Positions 1-5,764 of a stretch of DNA of 9,018 bases are shown here, in pieces. The position numbers and the translations under genes are program-made. The stretch comes from JABEVB01 sp049965775 (GTDB lineage: Bacteria; Planctomycetota; Phycisphaerae; WQYP01): positions 1-9,018 of the forward strand of contig JBMFVX010000126.1 in assembly GCA_049965775.1 (NCBI GenBank), read 5' to 3'. Position 1 is the stretch's first letter; every line of letters starts with the position of its first letter. The notes below the pieces were generated by a model. The model had not been told where the DNA came from. It saw only the letters and a list, made by a program, of their open reading frames with translations, and ran no database searches.

Positions 1-83
1 AACTCCGGATGCGAAAGCAAATCGCCGGTGAGGTTGCGCGAGAATACCACGCTGCCTGCGCCGATGATGGCGAGCTTTATCAT
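1..83 (-). CDS. Family 4 glycoside hydrolase, N-terminal fragment (cut by window edge)
   Basis: Only the first 27 codons are present, starting with ATG at 83-81 and running off the left edge. They read MIKLAIIGAGSVVFSRNL and then TGDLLSHPE. The GAGSVVFS stretch is the glycine-rich NAD-binding loop that opens family 4 glycosidases such as alpha-galactosidases and alpha-glucosidases. From family knowledge, these cytosolic enzymes cleave glycosides by an unusual oxidation-elimination route needing NAD+ and a divalent metal. A GGAG Shine-Dalgarno sequence lies nine bases before the ATG, which supports the start. The gene follows the PfpI-like gene on the same strand after 68 bp with no clear terminator, so co-transcription is possible. 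The substrate cannot be told from this fragment, and other members of the same Rossmann superfamily cannot be fully excluded. Confidence 0.75.
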   Translation of the reverse strand, partial: MIKLAIIGAGSVVFSRNLTGDLLSHPE

Positions 84-151
84 GTGTGATTGCTCCAAAG
101 CGCACCAGGCTCGCCGTATGAATGAAGCGTCGTATTTGGCGACCGACCGGC

Positions 152-664
152 CTATGTCCCAAGCACTTCGAGCGCCGCGCGCATGAATGCGGGCAGGTCA
201 TCCGGCTTGCGGCTGCTGACAAAATGACGGTCTACCACTACCTCCGCATCGGTAAAGTGGGCGCCCGCATTGATCAGATCGTCCTTAATTCCGGGCGAGC
301 CGGTAACTTTTACCCCGCGGTACACGCCGGCCGAAATGGGTATCCAGCCGCCGTGGCAAATGGCCGCGACGAGCTTACCGGCCTCGGCAAAGTGCCGTAC
401 GAGTTGCTTTACTTTGTCGTCGCGGCGCAGCTTATCGGGTGAAAAGCCGCCGGCAATCACCACACCCGCAAAGGCTTCGCCGCGCATGTCGGCGATGGCC
501 GCGTCGGCTACCGCCGGATAGCCATGTTTGCCGGTATATTTGGCACCCGCCTTAGGCCCGGCAAGCGTTACGCTGTAGCCGGCCTCTTGAAGCCGGTATT
601 TGGGATACCAAAGTTCAAGGTCTTCGTAGATGTCGTCTACGAACATGAGAATGGCTTTTGACAC
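152..664 (-). CDS. DJ-1/PfpI family protein (protease/deglycase-like)
   Basis: This 170-residue protein has the usual length and layout of the PfpI/YhbO branch of the DJ-1 superfamily, a cytosolic class I glutamine-amidotransferase-like fold. The nucleophile elbow is AICHGGW, with Cys103 followed by His104. The conserved acidic residue is Glu14 in YEDLELWYP. The TGKHGYPAVAD segment (about 44-54) and SSRKPDDLPAF near the C-terminus (150-160) are also typical. Relatives have been described as intracellular proteases, chaperones or glyoxal/methylglyoxal deglycases; which of these applies is not visible here. The start is a GTG at 664-662, chosen because AGAGGTG lies seven bases upstream; the first in-frame ATG is codon 7 and would cut the first beta strand. 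The next gene downstream on the same strand is the glycosidase at 1-83. Confidence 0.9.
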   Translation of the reverse strand: MSKAILMFVDDIYEDLELWYPKYRLQEAGYSVTLAGPKAGAKYTGKHGYPAVADAAIADMRGEAFAGVVIAGGFSPDKLRRDDKVKQLVRHFAEAGKLVAAICHGGWIPISAGVYRGVKVTGSPGIKDDLINAGAHFTDAEVVVDRHFVSSRKPDDLPAFMRAALEVLGT

Positions 665-746
665 GTCACTGCACCTCTATAAATCATTATTTAACGAATC
701 GCCTGCCACCCACGATATGCCCGCGGCGGCACCGACCGCACGAATT

Positions 747-765
747 GTTAACGCGAGGCGTCAAC
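747..765. repeat. Imperfect inverted repeat between the fmdB-like and pfpI-like genes
   Basis: GTTAACGC and GCGTCAAC are separated by GAG and form an 8-bp stem with one mismatch. It lies in the 190-bp gap that holds the promoter region of the PfpI-like gene. It could be an operator or a weak hairpin. No T-tract follows on either strand, so an intrinsic terminator is not supported. Confidence 0.25.
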
Positions 766-855
766 AGGCCCCGAGCCTTGCCCGGTTGGTATTAGGGGCA
801 TTGGCGTGTTTTCTGTACGAATCGCCGCCCGCGCTTCGGGTAACAGGCTTTGACC

Positions 856-1092
856 TCAGTTGCCCATACCGCAACTGCCGGACATTTTACCGCAGCCGCA
901 CATGCCGCCGGGCGCTGCAGCGGACGGTCCGCCCGCTGGCGCTGCCGCCACCGCAAAAACGGAGAGTTTGCGTTTGGCCGACTTCTGCGAACACTTGGGG
1001 CATGGCACTGTGGCATCGGATGTTTTCATGCTTGCGGCAAGGTGTTCAAAGCTATGGCCGCACTTTTCGCATTGATACTCATAAATGGGCAT
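856..1092 (-). CDS. FmdB family zinc-ribbon protein
   Basis: This 78-residue protein opens with MPIYEYQCEKCGHSFE, the hallmark of the FmdB family (putative regulatory proteins named after a formamidase/acetamidase regulator). Two CxxC pairs, Cys8/Cys11 and Cys31/Cys34, should form a single zinc ribbon. The C-terminal half is Ala/Pro/Gly-rich and ends in a Gly/Cys/Met tail with Cys65, Cys67 and Cys74, an arrangement often seen in this family. The molecular role of the family is poorly defined. The ATG at 1092-1090 is preceded by GGAGG with a six-base gap, so the start is secure. The amt terminator lies upstream, so this gene probably has its own promoter in 1093-1165, although I see no convincing -35/-10 pair. 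Confidence 0.9.
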   Translation of the reverse strand: MPIYEYQCEKCGHSFEHLAASMKTSDATVPCPKCSQKSAKRKLSVFAVAAAPAGGPSAAAPGGMCGCGKMSGSCGMGN

Positions 1093-1165
1093 ACAAGGCC
1101 TCCAAAAAAGCTACCCGATAAGGTTAACGAGTAAGGTGGTCTGTATGCAAGCCGCCGGGCGGCGC

Positions 1166-1202
1166 ATAAAAGCGGCCGGGTCGGCAGCGCCAACCCGGCC
1201 GC
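1166..1202 (-). terminator. Rho-independent terminator of amt
   Basis: A perfect 10-bp stem is formed by 1172-1181 (GCGGCCGGGT) and 1193-1202 (ACCCGGCCGC) around an 11-base loop. Read on the minus strand, the hairpin is followed directly by TTTT (complement of 1168-1171). It lies 32 bp beyond the amt stop codon and separates amt from the fmdB-like gene. Confidence 0.85.
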
Positions 1203-1233
1203 GAATAGCGCGACATTCAAAAGGCGTTGACGC

Positions 1234-2814
1234 TTAACCGGCGGCGACGTCCACTTCCGAGTCTTCCTCGGCGAGGCCGTAGGCTTCCTCACCGTGAATG
1301 GCGGCATCGCCGATCCTGAGCTTCTCGTCCGACATGCGAAGCGGGACAAAGAGCTTGATGCCGTAAAGGATTACCGCGGTAATGATAATGTTCAGCACGA
1401 TGATGAACGCGGCACCCCAAAGCTGCAACTGCAACTGGTGAATGCCGCCACCGTAGAACAGACCGCCGTTGGTGTTCACGCAGGCAAAGGCCGATTCGCC
1501 TTCGGGTGTGGCAATCAAGCCAACCAACAGGCCGCCGACGAGACCCGCTACGCCGTGCGTATGCACGACACCGAGGCAGTCGTCAACCTTCTTGAAGATC
1601 GAAAGCGTCTTGCCCAGAATGTTCATCGTGAACCACGGAATCAGAGCGGCCATGAAGCCCACAAGCAGAGCGCCCATGCCGGTGCACACGCCTGCCGAGG
1701 GGGTAATGGCCACCAGGCCGGTGATCATACCGTTAACAGCTCCAAGTACCGATGGCTTGCCGTACTTGGCATAGTCAAGGAACATCCAGGTAAGCAGAGC
1801 GGTGGCCGTGGCGACGTTGGTGTTGAGTACGGCGACGGCGGCGTCGGCATTGGCGGAGTATGGGTCGCCGCCGTTGAAGCCGTTCCAGCCGAGCCAGACC
1901 AAACCGGCTCCGGCCAGCACCATCAAAATGCTGTTGGGACGAAAGTTTTCGCGGTCTTTGGCCAATCGCGGGCCGACGATGGCGGCGGCCACAAAGGCCG
2001 TTACGCCGGCGGCGATGTGAATGACGTAACCACCCGAATAGTCAATGACGCCCCATTGAGCAGCCCAACCGCCGCCCCACAGGCTAAATGCGCCCACGCA
2101 ATAAGAAAGGGTAAGCCACAGCGGCACAAAAAGCATCCAGGCGACGAAGCTCATACGTCCGAGCAGCGCACCGGCGATGAGAATGAGCGTGATGGCGGCA
2201 AACACAAACTGGAAGTAAATCATGGCCGACATCGGGAACGCGGCGGTTGCAAAGCTACCGGTAGAGCCGGGAATAATGGCCTGATTCAGTTCTGCCGGCG
2301 AGCCTACTACAGCGGCGGGTTTGCCGATAAACGACGCCCATAACGAATTCGAATGAATCCATTGTGCTCCAAAGCCCATGCTGTAGGCCCAGACCATCCA
2401 GGCGATGAGCACGGCCGCAAAGGCGTAGAACACCATAAAAGCCGAGTTAACGGCCCATTTCTTTTTCACCACGCCACCGTAAAGGATGGCCAGGCCGGGA
2501 ATACTTTGCATGCCCACGACCGTAGCGGCAATAAGCTGCCAGGCGGTATCACCGTGGCTTAGCCACGTGGGCGTCGCCCAGTTGGGCGCTGCCGGGGCGC
2601 TGGCTGTAGCCGGGGCTGCGGCCGCTGCAGCGGCAGCTGGCGCCGCTGCGGCCGCGGCCGGAGCGGCCGCCGGAGCCGCCGCGGGAGTGGTCTGCGCCAT
2701 CAGCGAACCGGCCATCGGCATCGCAAACAACAGGGCAATGCCAACCAGGCATAGCACGCCAGCGGTGCGCCCGCTCAAGACGAGGTCCTTAAAGCTGTGC
2801 CATAACCGGGCCAT
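1234..2814 (-). CDS. amt: Ammonium transporter, Amt family
   Basis: Inner-membrane ammonium/ammonia channel of the Amt/MEP/Rh family. From the ATG at 2814 it is 526 aa. An N-terminal hydrophobic stretch (about 20-40, ending SLMA) looks like a signal peptide. It is followed by an Ala/Pro-rich linker (about 41-77) and a core of about eleven membrane segments starting near residue 90. The twin pore histidines appear as His266 in DYSGGYVIHIAAG and His420 in VVHTHGVAG, with the conserved Asp258 and GGGWAAQWG just before. The C-terminal tail IHGEEAYGLAEE is typical of the segment that contacts PII proteins in this family. I prefer the 2814 start because GGAGGAG lies three bases upstream and the signal peptide is then properly N-terminal. 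An in-frame ATG at 2904, with AAGGAG four bases upstream, would add 30 charged residues. A sigma-54-type promoter lies at 3009-3024. No PII gene (glnB/glnK) is visible beside it. Confidence 0.95.
   Translation of the reverse strand: MARLWHSFKDLVLSGRTAGVLCLVGIALLFAMPMAGSLMAQTTPAAAPAAAPAAAAAAPAAAAAAAAPATASAPAAPNWATPTWLSHGDTAWQLIAATVVGMQSIPGLAILYGGVVKKKWAVNSAFMVFYAFAAVLIAWMVWAYSMGFGAQWIHSNSLWASFIGKPAAVVGSPAELNQAIIPGSTGSFATAAFPMSAMIYFQFVFAAITLILIAGALLGRMSFVAWMLFVPLWLTLSYCVGAFSLWGGGWAAQWGVIDYSGGYVIHIAAGVTAFVAAAIVGPRLAKDRENFRPNSILMVLAGAGLVWLGWNGFNGGDPYSANADAAVAVLNTNVATATALLTWMFLDYAKYGKPSVLGAVNGMITGLVAITPSAGVCTGMGALLVGFMAALIPWFTMNILGKTLSIFKKVDDCLGVVHTHGVAGLVGGLLVGLIATPEGESAFACVNTNGGLFYGGGIHQLQLQLWGAAFIIVLNIIITAVILYGIKLFVPLRMSDEKLRIGDAAIHGEEAYGLAEEDSEVDVAAG
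2584..2694 (-). repeat. Low-complexity Ala/Pro-coding tract within amt
   Basis: About 37 codons are almost entirely GCN and CCN (with a little Thr/Ser), giving a run of Ala with scattered Pro between the signal peptide and the first membrane segment of Amt. At the DNA level it is an imperfect GCC/GCG/GCT repeat, so it could vary in length between strains. It would lie outside the membrane as a flexible linker. Confidence 0.7.
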
Positions 2815-3008
2815 AGGCTCCTCCCACGAAAGAGCCATCGAACGCACTTTGGGGGCATTCGTTCCCCGGCTCCTGCGAGCCTGTCTTTTCACACTTCCAC
2901 GCATGGAATCTCCTTAAAACCTGGCCTCGCGGCCGATAAACCCCCGGAACAACCTCTCTCGCAATGCCGAACCATGCCGGGCTTCACTGGCGGCGGGGTG
3001 ACTGTTAA

Positions 3009-3024
3009 TGCAAGCCCTATGCCA
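3009..3024 (-). promoter_or_regulatory. Sigma-54 (RpoN) promoter for amt
   Basis: On the minus strand the sequence is TGGCATAGGGCTTGCA. It has TGGCA at -24 and TTGCA at -12, with GG and GC exactly ten bases apart as sigma-54 requires. Only the two C/G positions after TGGCA differ from TGGCACG-N4-TTGCW. The predicted transcript start is near 2998, giving a leader of about 94 nt to the 2904 ATG or 184 nt to the 2814 ATG. amt genes are classic sigma-54/NtrC targets, which adds weight. Confidence 0.7.
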
Positions 3025-3400
3025 GAGTTGTGTCACCGTAGTGGAAAGCTTGATTCATGAGCTAAAAATCGCGTTTTTGCGGTGTTGCTGATAATTGAGG
3101 CATGCTTTTGGGGTGCTGGGCACCGCATGTCTGCGCGCATGTTTTAAGCAGAGCAGGATAGAATCGGCTCAATACCTGGTTGTTCTCGCAGCGCCAGTGA
3201 AGGCAGGCTTATTTTTTAGGCAATCCATAAAACCAAAGCTATGAAAAGTGCGCATTCCGCCACGGGCGGTTTGCTATCGCAGCAAAAATAAGCCAAATCG
3301 TTGCCTGGGACGGTGAAATATGTAGTTGTAAGGTATACAGCGGCCTCGTGAGGCGATGCCCAGGGGCATAGCCGCGGTGCGGCCAGCACATGTTTTGTTG
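3025..3400. other. Divergent intergenic regulatory region
   Basis: No convincing gene lies here; the short frames across it lack Shine-Dalgarno sequences and coding character. It separates the two outward-facing sigma-54-type promoters and is where activator sites would be expected. It holds an AT-rich stretch (about 3058-3100), a palindrome at 3112-3124, small hairpins at 3257-3269 (CCGCC-ACG-GGCGG), 3343-3354 (GCCTC-GT-GAGGC) and 3371-3383 (GCCGC-GGT-GCGGC), and a GTGC/GCAC inverted repeat at 3376-3389. Confidence 0.5.
3112..3124. promoter_or_regulatory. Candidate activator-binding palindrome
   Basis: GGTGC-TGG-GCACC is a perfect inverted repeat centred about 120 bp upstream of the predicted amt transcript start, a normal distance for enhancer-like sites used by sigma-54 activators. 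The half-sites are in the opposite order to the classical enteric NtrC site (GCAC...GTGC), so the binding protein is unknown. A close relative of the motif lies at 3376-3389. Confidence 0.35.
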
Positions 3401-3416
3401 TGGCACGCAGTTTGCT
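3401..3416 (+). promoter_or_regulatory. Sigma-54 (RpoN) promoter, full consensus match
   Basis: TGGCACGCAGTTTGCT matches TGGCACG-N4-TTGCW at every defined position, with the required ten bases between GG and GC. It points towards the small membrane-protein gene at 3625. The predicted transcript start is near 3427, giving a leader of about 198 nt. A full match at all twelve informative positions is very unlikely by chance in a window of this size. Confidence 0.75.
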
Positions 3417-3489
3417 TTAACCCATTTGTGCGGGCGTTTTTCCGCAGGCCGCCGCAGGGCGTGCTCTTGGCATGCTCTTGCCATCTGAT

Positions 3490-3580
3490 GACAGCGCGTT
3501 TCGGCGCGCTGTTGTGCGACCTGTCTCCGAGGAGGCGCATCAGTGTGATGTGCGTCAGCCGATGCAGCGGGCATCGGCGG
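3490..3580 (+). promoter_or_regulatory. Structured 5' leader with three consecutive hairpins
   Basis: Three stem-loops follow one another in the predicted leader. The first is 3491-3512, ACAGCGCG / CGCGCTGT (8 bp, 6-base loop). The second is 3535-3553, GCGCATCA / TGATGTGC (8 bp including one G-U, 3-base loop). The third is 3558-3578, GCCGATGC / GCATCGGC (8 bp, perfect, loop AGCGG). A run of seven A follows at 3581-3587, so the last hairpin is not an intrinsic terminator on the plus strand. I recognise no known riboswitch class. Confidence 0.45.
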
Positions 3581-3622
3581 AAAAAAAGCTGCTGCGAGGG
3601 CATCTTTTTTCAGGAGGTTTGA
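3545..3622 (+). CDS. Possible Cys-rich leader peptide
   Basis: A short frame can start at GTG 3545 or ATG 3548, nine or twelve bases after GGAGG (3531-3535). From the ATG it encodes 24 residues with four Cys and a basic HRRKK stretch in the middle. Its TGA stop (3620-3622) ends two bases before the ATG of the downstream membrane-protein gene, a spacing that would favour translational coupling. It also passes through the third leader hairpin and the palindrome over the next start codon. It could equally be chance: it is short and its start overlaps the second hairpin. Confidence 0.25.
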   Translation: MMCVSRCSGHRRKKSCCEGIFFQEV

Positions 3623-3635
3623 TCATGATCAAACC
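3616..3635. repeat. Perfect 20-bp palindrome over the ribosome binding site and start codon
   Basis: GGTTTGATCATGATCAAACC equals its own reverse complement. It takes in the last two G of AGGAGG and the ATG of the gene at 3625. As RNA it can fold into an 8-bp stem with the loop CAUG, which would hold the start codon in the loop and part of the Shine-Dalgarno sequence in the stem. As DNA it could be an operator for a dimeric protein. Confidence 0.7.
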
Positions 3636-4035
3636 CATCTCAAGCTCTGTGTCGGCATCCGTTACGGCAACCGGATTCATGGCAGATCACGCGGGACGCG
3701 CTTCGGCTGCTCCGGTCCGCTGGAAGCGTCCGGCTATGCCCGATCTGTTAAGTTTTATCTCACCGTCGTTTGCCCGGGTCATGGGCTTTGCCATGATTGC
3801 TCCGGCTTATTTGCTGGCCTTTGCCCTGCTTTTGGGTGTGGTCGTGTTTGGTCTGCCGGGCAATGGCTTTATACAGTCTCATCTGTTCACCGCAACCAAG
3901 CCGGCGGTGCAAAGTACCCAAGCGGTGCCTGCGTCGGCAGGCAGGAGCACGTCGGCGGGAGCAGCCTTGGTGGCATCGGCCGACAGCCGCATCTGCGGTT
4001 CCAAAACCGTAGCGCTGGTGGTGAAGCTGCCTTAA
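3625..4035 (+). CDS. Small single-pass membrane protein of unknown function
   Basis: This 136-residue protein is not one I recognise. Residues 1-50 are polar and Ser/Ala-rich with several basic residues. A single strong hydrophobic segment spans about 52-77 (VMGFAMIAPAYLLAFALLLG and onward). The last 55 residues are Ala/Ser/Thr/Val-rich with one Cys (124) and end in KLP. The start is fixed by AGGAGG seven bases before the ATG at 3625; the frame stays open upstream to an ATG at 3472, but that one has no ribosome binding site. It diverges from amt and lies downstream of a full-consensus sigma-54 promoter and a structured leader, suggesting nitrogen-linked control. A role in sensing or modulating ammonium uptake is only a guess from context. 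Being short and low in complexity, it might evolve fast, so homology searches may be weak. Confidence 0.65.
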   Translation: MIKPISSSVSASVTATGFMADHAGRASAAPVRWKRPAMPDLLSFISPSFARVMGFAMIAPAYLLAFALLLGVVVFGLPGNGFIQSHLFTATKPAVQSTQAVPASAGRSTSAGAALVASADSRICGSKTVALVVKLP

Positions 4036-4094
4036 GTTTTACCGAAAGAATGCCATGACCTGCGTGGCGCAACACGTTGGGCTGAATTAAACTA

Positions 4095-4121
4095 GCGGCC
4101 GAAAAAATGCGGCGGCCTTTT
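4095..4121 (+). terminator. Probable intrinsic terminator of the small membrane-protein gene
   Basis: GGCCG (4097-4101) pairs with CGGCC (4113-4117) around an A-rich 11-base loop and is followed by TTTT (4118-4121). It lies about 60 bp past the stop at 4035, between convergent genes, and its T-run touches the ctaA stop codon. The stem is short, so confidence is moderate. Confidence 0.4.
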
Positions 4122-5493
4122 ATGCCTGCGGAGCTTTGCGCAACCGCCGCGTCCAGAGCGCCAAGGCCAGGGCCACACATAACAGGATGGCTCCAACAGT
4201 TTGATGGGCGGTGGTGATAACCGCCTGTACCATGTTGGGTGTTTTTACCGGTTGTCCTCCGCCCAGAGCCGCCACCGCCGCGACGCCCAACAGCACCTGC
4301 AACATCACTACCAGCAGCAACGCCGCGCCCAGCCGGCGCAAAATGGGATCATCTTGATTCATGCCCCATGCCCGCACGCCTGCAAACACCGCCAAAAACA
4401 AAATGATGGTTGCCATGGATATATGCTCAAAAAGCACCTGTCCAACGTGGCGCAGTACCGAGCCAAGCACAAGTTGCAGCGCCAGCGCTGCAACCAGCGA
4501 GGTGGTAAGCCAGGCATCGGTCTTGTAACCGGGGCGTGCAATGCGCTCCAAGTTACTCTGCCACGAGCGCGTACAAAAAACCGCTATAGCCACCAAAAAG
4601 CCCAGAAATAGCTGGCCAAAAACACCATGCACGATGGCCAGCGTGGTGCTGGGGTCCATGTAGGGGCGGCTGTGATGATCGGTAAAGTGGCCGGTAACAC
4701 GCAGGCCGCCCATCACGCCTTGAATAATCACCATCAGCAGCGCCGTTATGGCCAGAGCCTTGAGCCAGCCGCGCCTGTCGCGAAGCACCAGATAAATGGC
4801 CTGAATGAGCGTTGCCAAACCCACCAGTGTGCCCAAGAGCCGATGGGTGTGTTCAAAATAGATGCCGCCGGTCATGCGCGCCAGGGGGAACAAAAACATG
4901 CCAAACTTAAACGAATCAGGCCAGTCGGGAACGGATAGCCCCGCATTCATGCCGGTGACCATTCCGCCGGCCATCACCAGCGCCAGAGTGGCGGCGGCTG
5001 TGGCGATGGGCACGGCAGAGCGGCCGTAAATGCGGCCGGTGCGCTGCGGGTTAAACCGCGAGCCTGCCAGTGCCCCCAGCCAACCGATAAAGCCGCAGGC
5101 CAAAACGGATATGGGCGCCCATACGGCGGTGTAGTCTATAATGCGATGATCGTTGGTAAGGTCGTGGCCCAGTGCGCCTAAAAGAAGCAGATTCAGCCCG
5201 CCGGCGATCATGCCAGCCCATAGCCCCGCCCAGGGGCCGCGACGGGTCGCATAGCCCGCCCACGCGCCCATCAGGCAAAGCGAAAGCAACGCCGTAATTA
5301 AAATCAGGGAGCCTGGGAGCCGATCGCCCGGCATGCGCAGCAAATAGCCTTCCACCCACATGACGGTGCTCATGCCAAGGCCAAACGCCAATATATCGCC
5401 GATATCGCCACGGGCCGGGCCGCGGGCGTCGGCAGGTTCAGAATCGTGACTCAACTGATTGTGATGCGAGGGTAACGTGCCAGTAGGTGCCAT
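4120..5493 (-). CDS. ctaA: Heme A synthase (COX15/CtaA family) with N-terminal membrane extension
   Basis: CtaA oxidises the C8 methyl group of heme O to a formyl group, giving heme A for aa3-type cytochrome oxidases; it acts in the inner membrane. The 457-residue protein is longer than the roughly 300-350 residues usual for bacterial CtaA. The catalytic domain runs from about 160 to 450. It carries GGMVTGMNAGLSVPDWP (176-192), the E-x-x-H-R motif E214HTHR218 with LLG after it, and further candidate heme-ligand histidines at 289, 357 and 430, matching the two-repeat eight-helix plan. The loop cysteine pair of Bacillus CtaA is absent. Residues 30-145 form about four extra membrane segments of unknown role. 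The ATG at 5493 is chosen because TGA lies three codons upstream; its GGAG is about 14 bases away, so translation may be weak. No other oxidase gene is in the window. Confidence 0.9.
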   Translation of the reverse strand: MAPTGTLPSHHNQLSHDSEPADARGPARGDIGDILAFGLGMSTVMWVEGYLLRMPGDRLPGSLILITALLSLCLMGAWAGYATRRGPWAGLWAGMIAGGLNLLLLGALGHDLTNDHRIIDYTAVWAPISVLACGFIGWLGALAGSRFNPQRTGRIYGRSAVPIATAAATLALVMAGGMVTGMNAGLSVPDWPDSFKFGMFLFPLARMTGGIYFEHTHRLLGTLVGLATLIQAIYLVLRDRRGWLKALAITALLMVIIQGVMGGLRVTGHFTDHHSRPYMDPSTTLAIVHGVFGQLFLGFLVAIAVFCTRSWQSNLERIARPGYKTDAWLTTSLVAALALQLVLGSVLRHVGQVLFEHISMATIILFLAVFAGVRAWGMNQDDPILRRLGAALLLVVMLQVLLGVAAVAALGGGQPVKTPNMVQAVITTAHQTVGAILLCVALALALWTRRLRKAPQA

Positions 5494-5548
5494 AGTGTTC
5501 AGTCAAACTCCAACCAACATTCTACGTAGCCCGCCATGCTAGGGCTTT

Positions 5549-5564
5549 TGGCGGGTATTTTGCA
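5549..5564 (+). promoter_or_regulatory. Sigma-54-like promoter sequence upstream of purL
   Basis: TGGCGGGTATTTTGCA has TGGC and TTGCA with the correct ten-base GG-to-GC spacing and differs from consensus at two positions. The predicted start would be near 5575, about 190 nt before purL. purL is not a usual sigma-54 target, so this could be chance. The rest of the 271-bp gap between ctaA and purL shows no clear -35/-10 pair, riboswitch or gene. Confidence 0.3.
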
Positions 5565-5764
5565 AGCACCTCCCCGGATGCGACGGCTTTTGGCCCCGCT
5601 GATCGTCATGCAGCATGGCAACCAGCGGCCGTGCCGGGGCATAACGTGACGCATGCGGGACACCCAGAAGTATAACGCGATGACGGGTTGTCCGCAGGAT
5701 GATAAAGTCTCGCCTCTCGCGCATAATACCGGTCTATGGATGCGGCCCGCCTTAAAGGAGAAAC

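Noticed and set aside
1294..2343. Long plus-strand open frame opposite amt (349 codons).
   Set aside because: It is a shadow of the GC-rich amt gene; its translation is compositionally odd, has no ribosome binding site or family features, and the minus-strand Amt match is unambiguous.
3353..3491. GGCGATG...CTGATGAC pieces reminiscent of a fluoride riboswitch.
   Set aside because: The pieces are about 130 bases apart, the intervening conserved elements are absent, and the downstream gene is not a fluoride exporter type.
3485..3514. CTGATGA followed directly by a stable stem-loop, resembling the core and stem II of a hammerhead ribozyme.
   Set aside because: The obligatory GAA after stem II is missing (TTGTGCGAC follows) and no stem I/III pairing is evident.
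3558..3590. Perfect hairpin 3558-3578 as an intrinsic terminator.
   Set aside because: On the plus strand it is followed by A7, not a T-run; on the minus strand the T-run comes before the hairpin.
3239..3603. Overlapping minus-strand frames of 109-111 codons in the amt upstream region.
   Set aside because: They lack Shine-Dalgarno sequences, overlap each other in different frames, run across the plus-strand sigma-54 promoter and hairpins, and encode His/Arg-rich low-quality protein.
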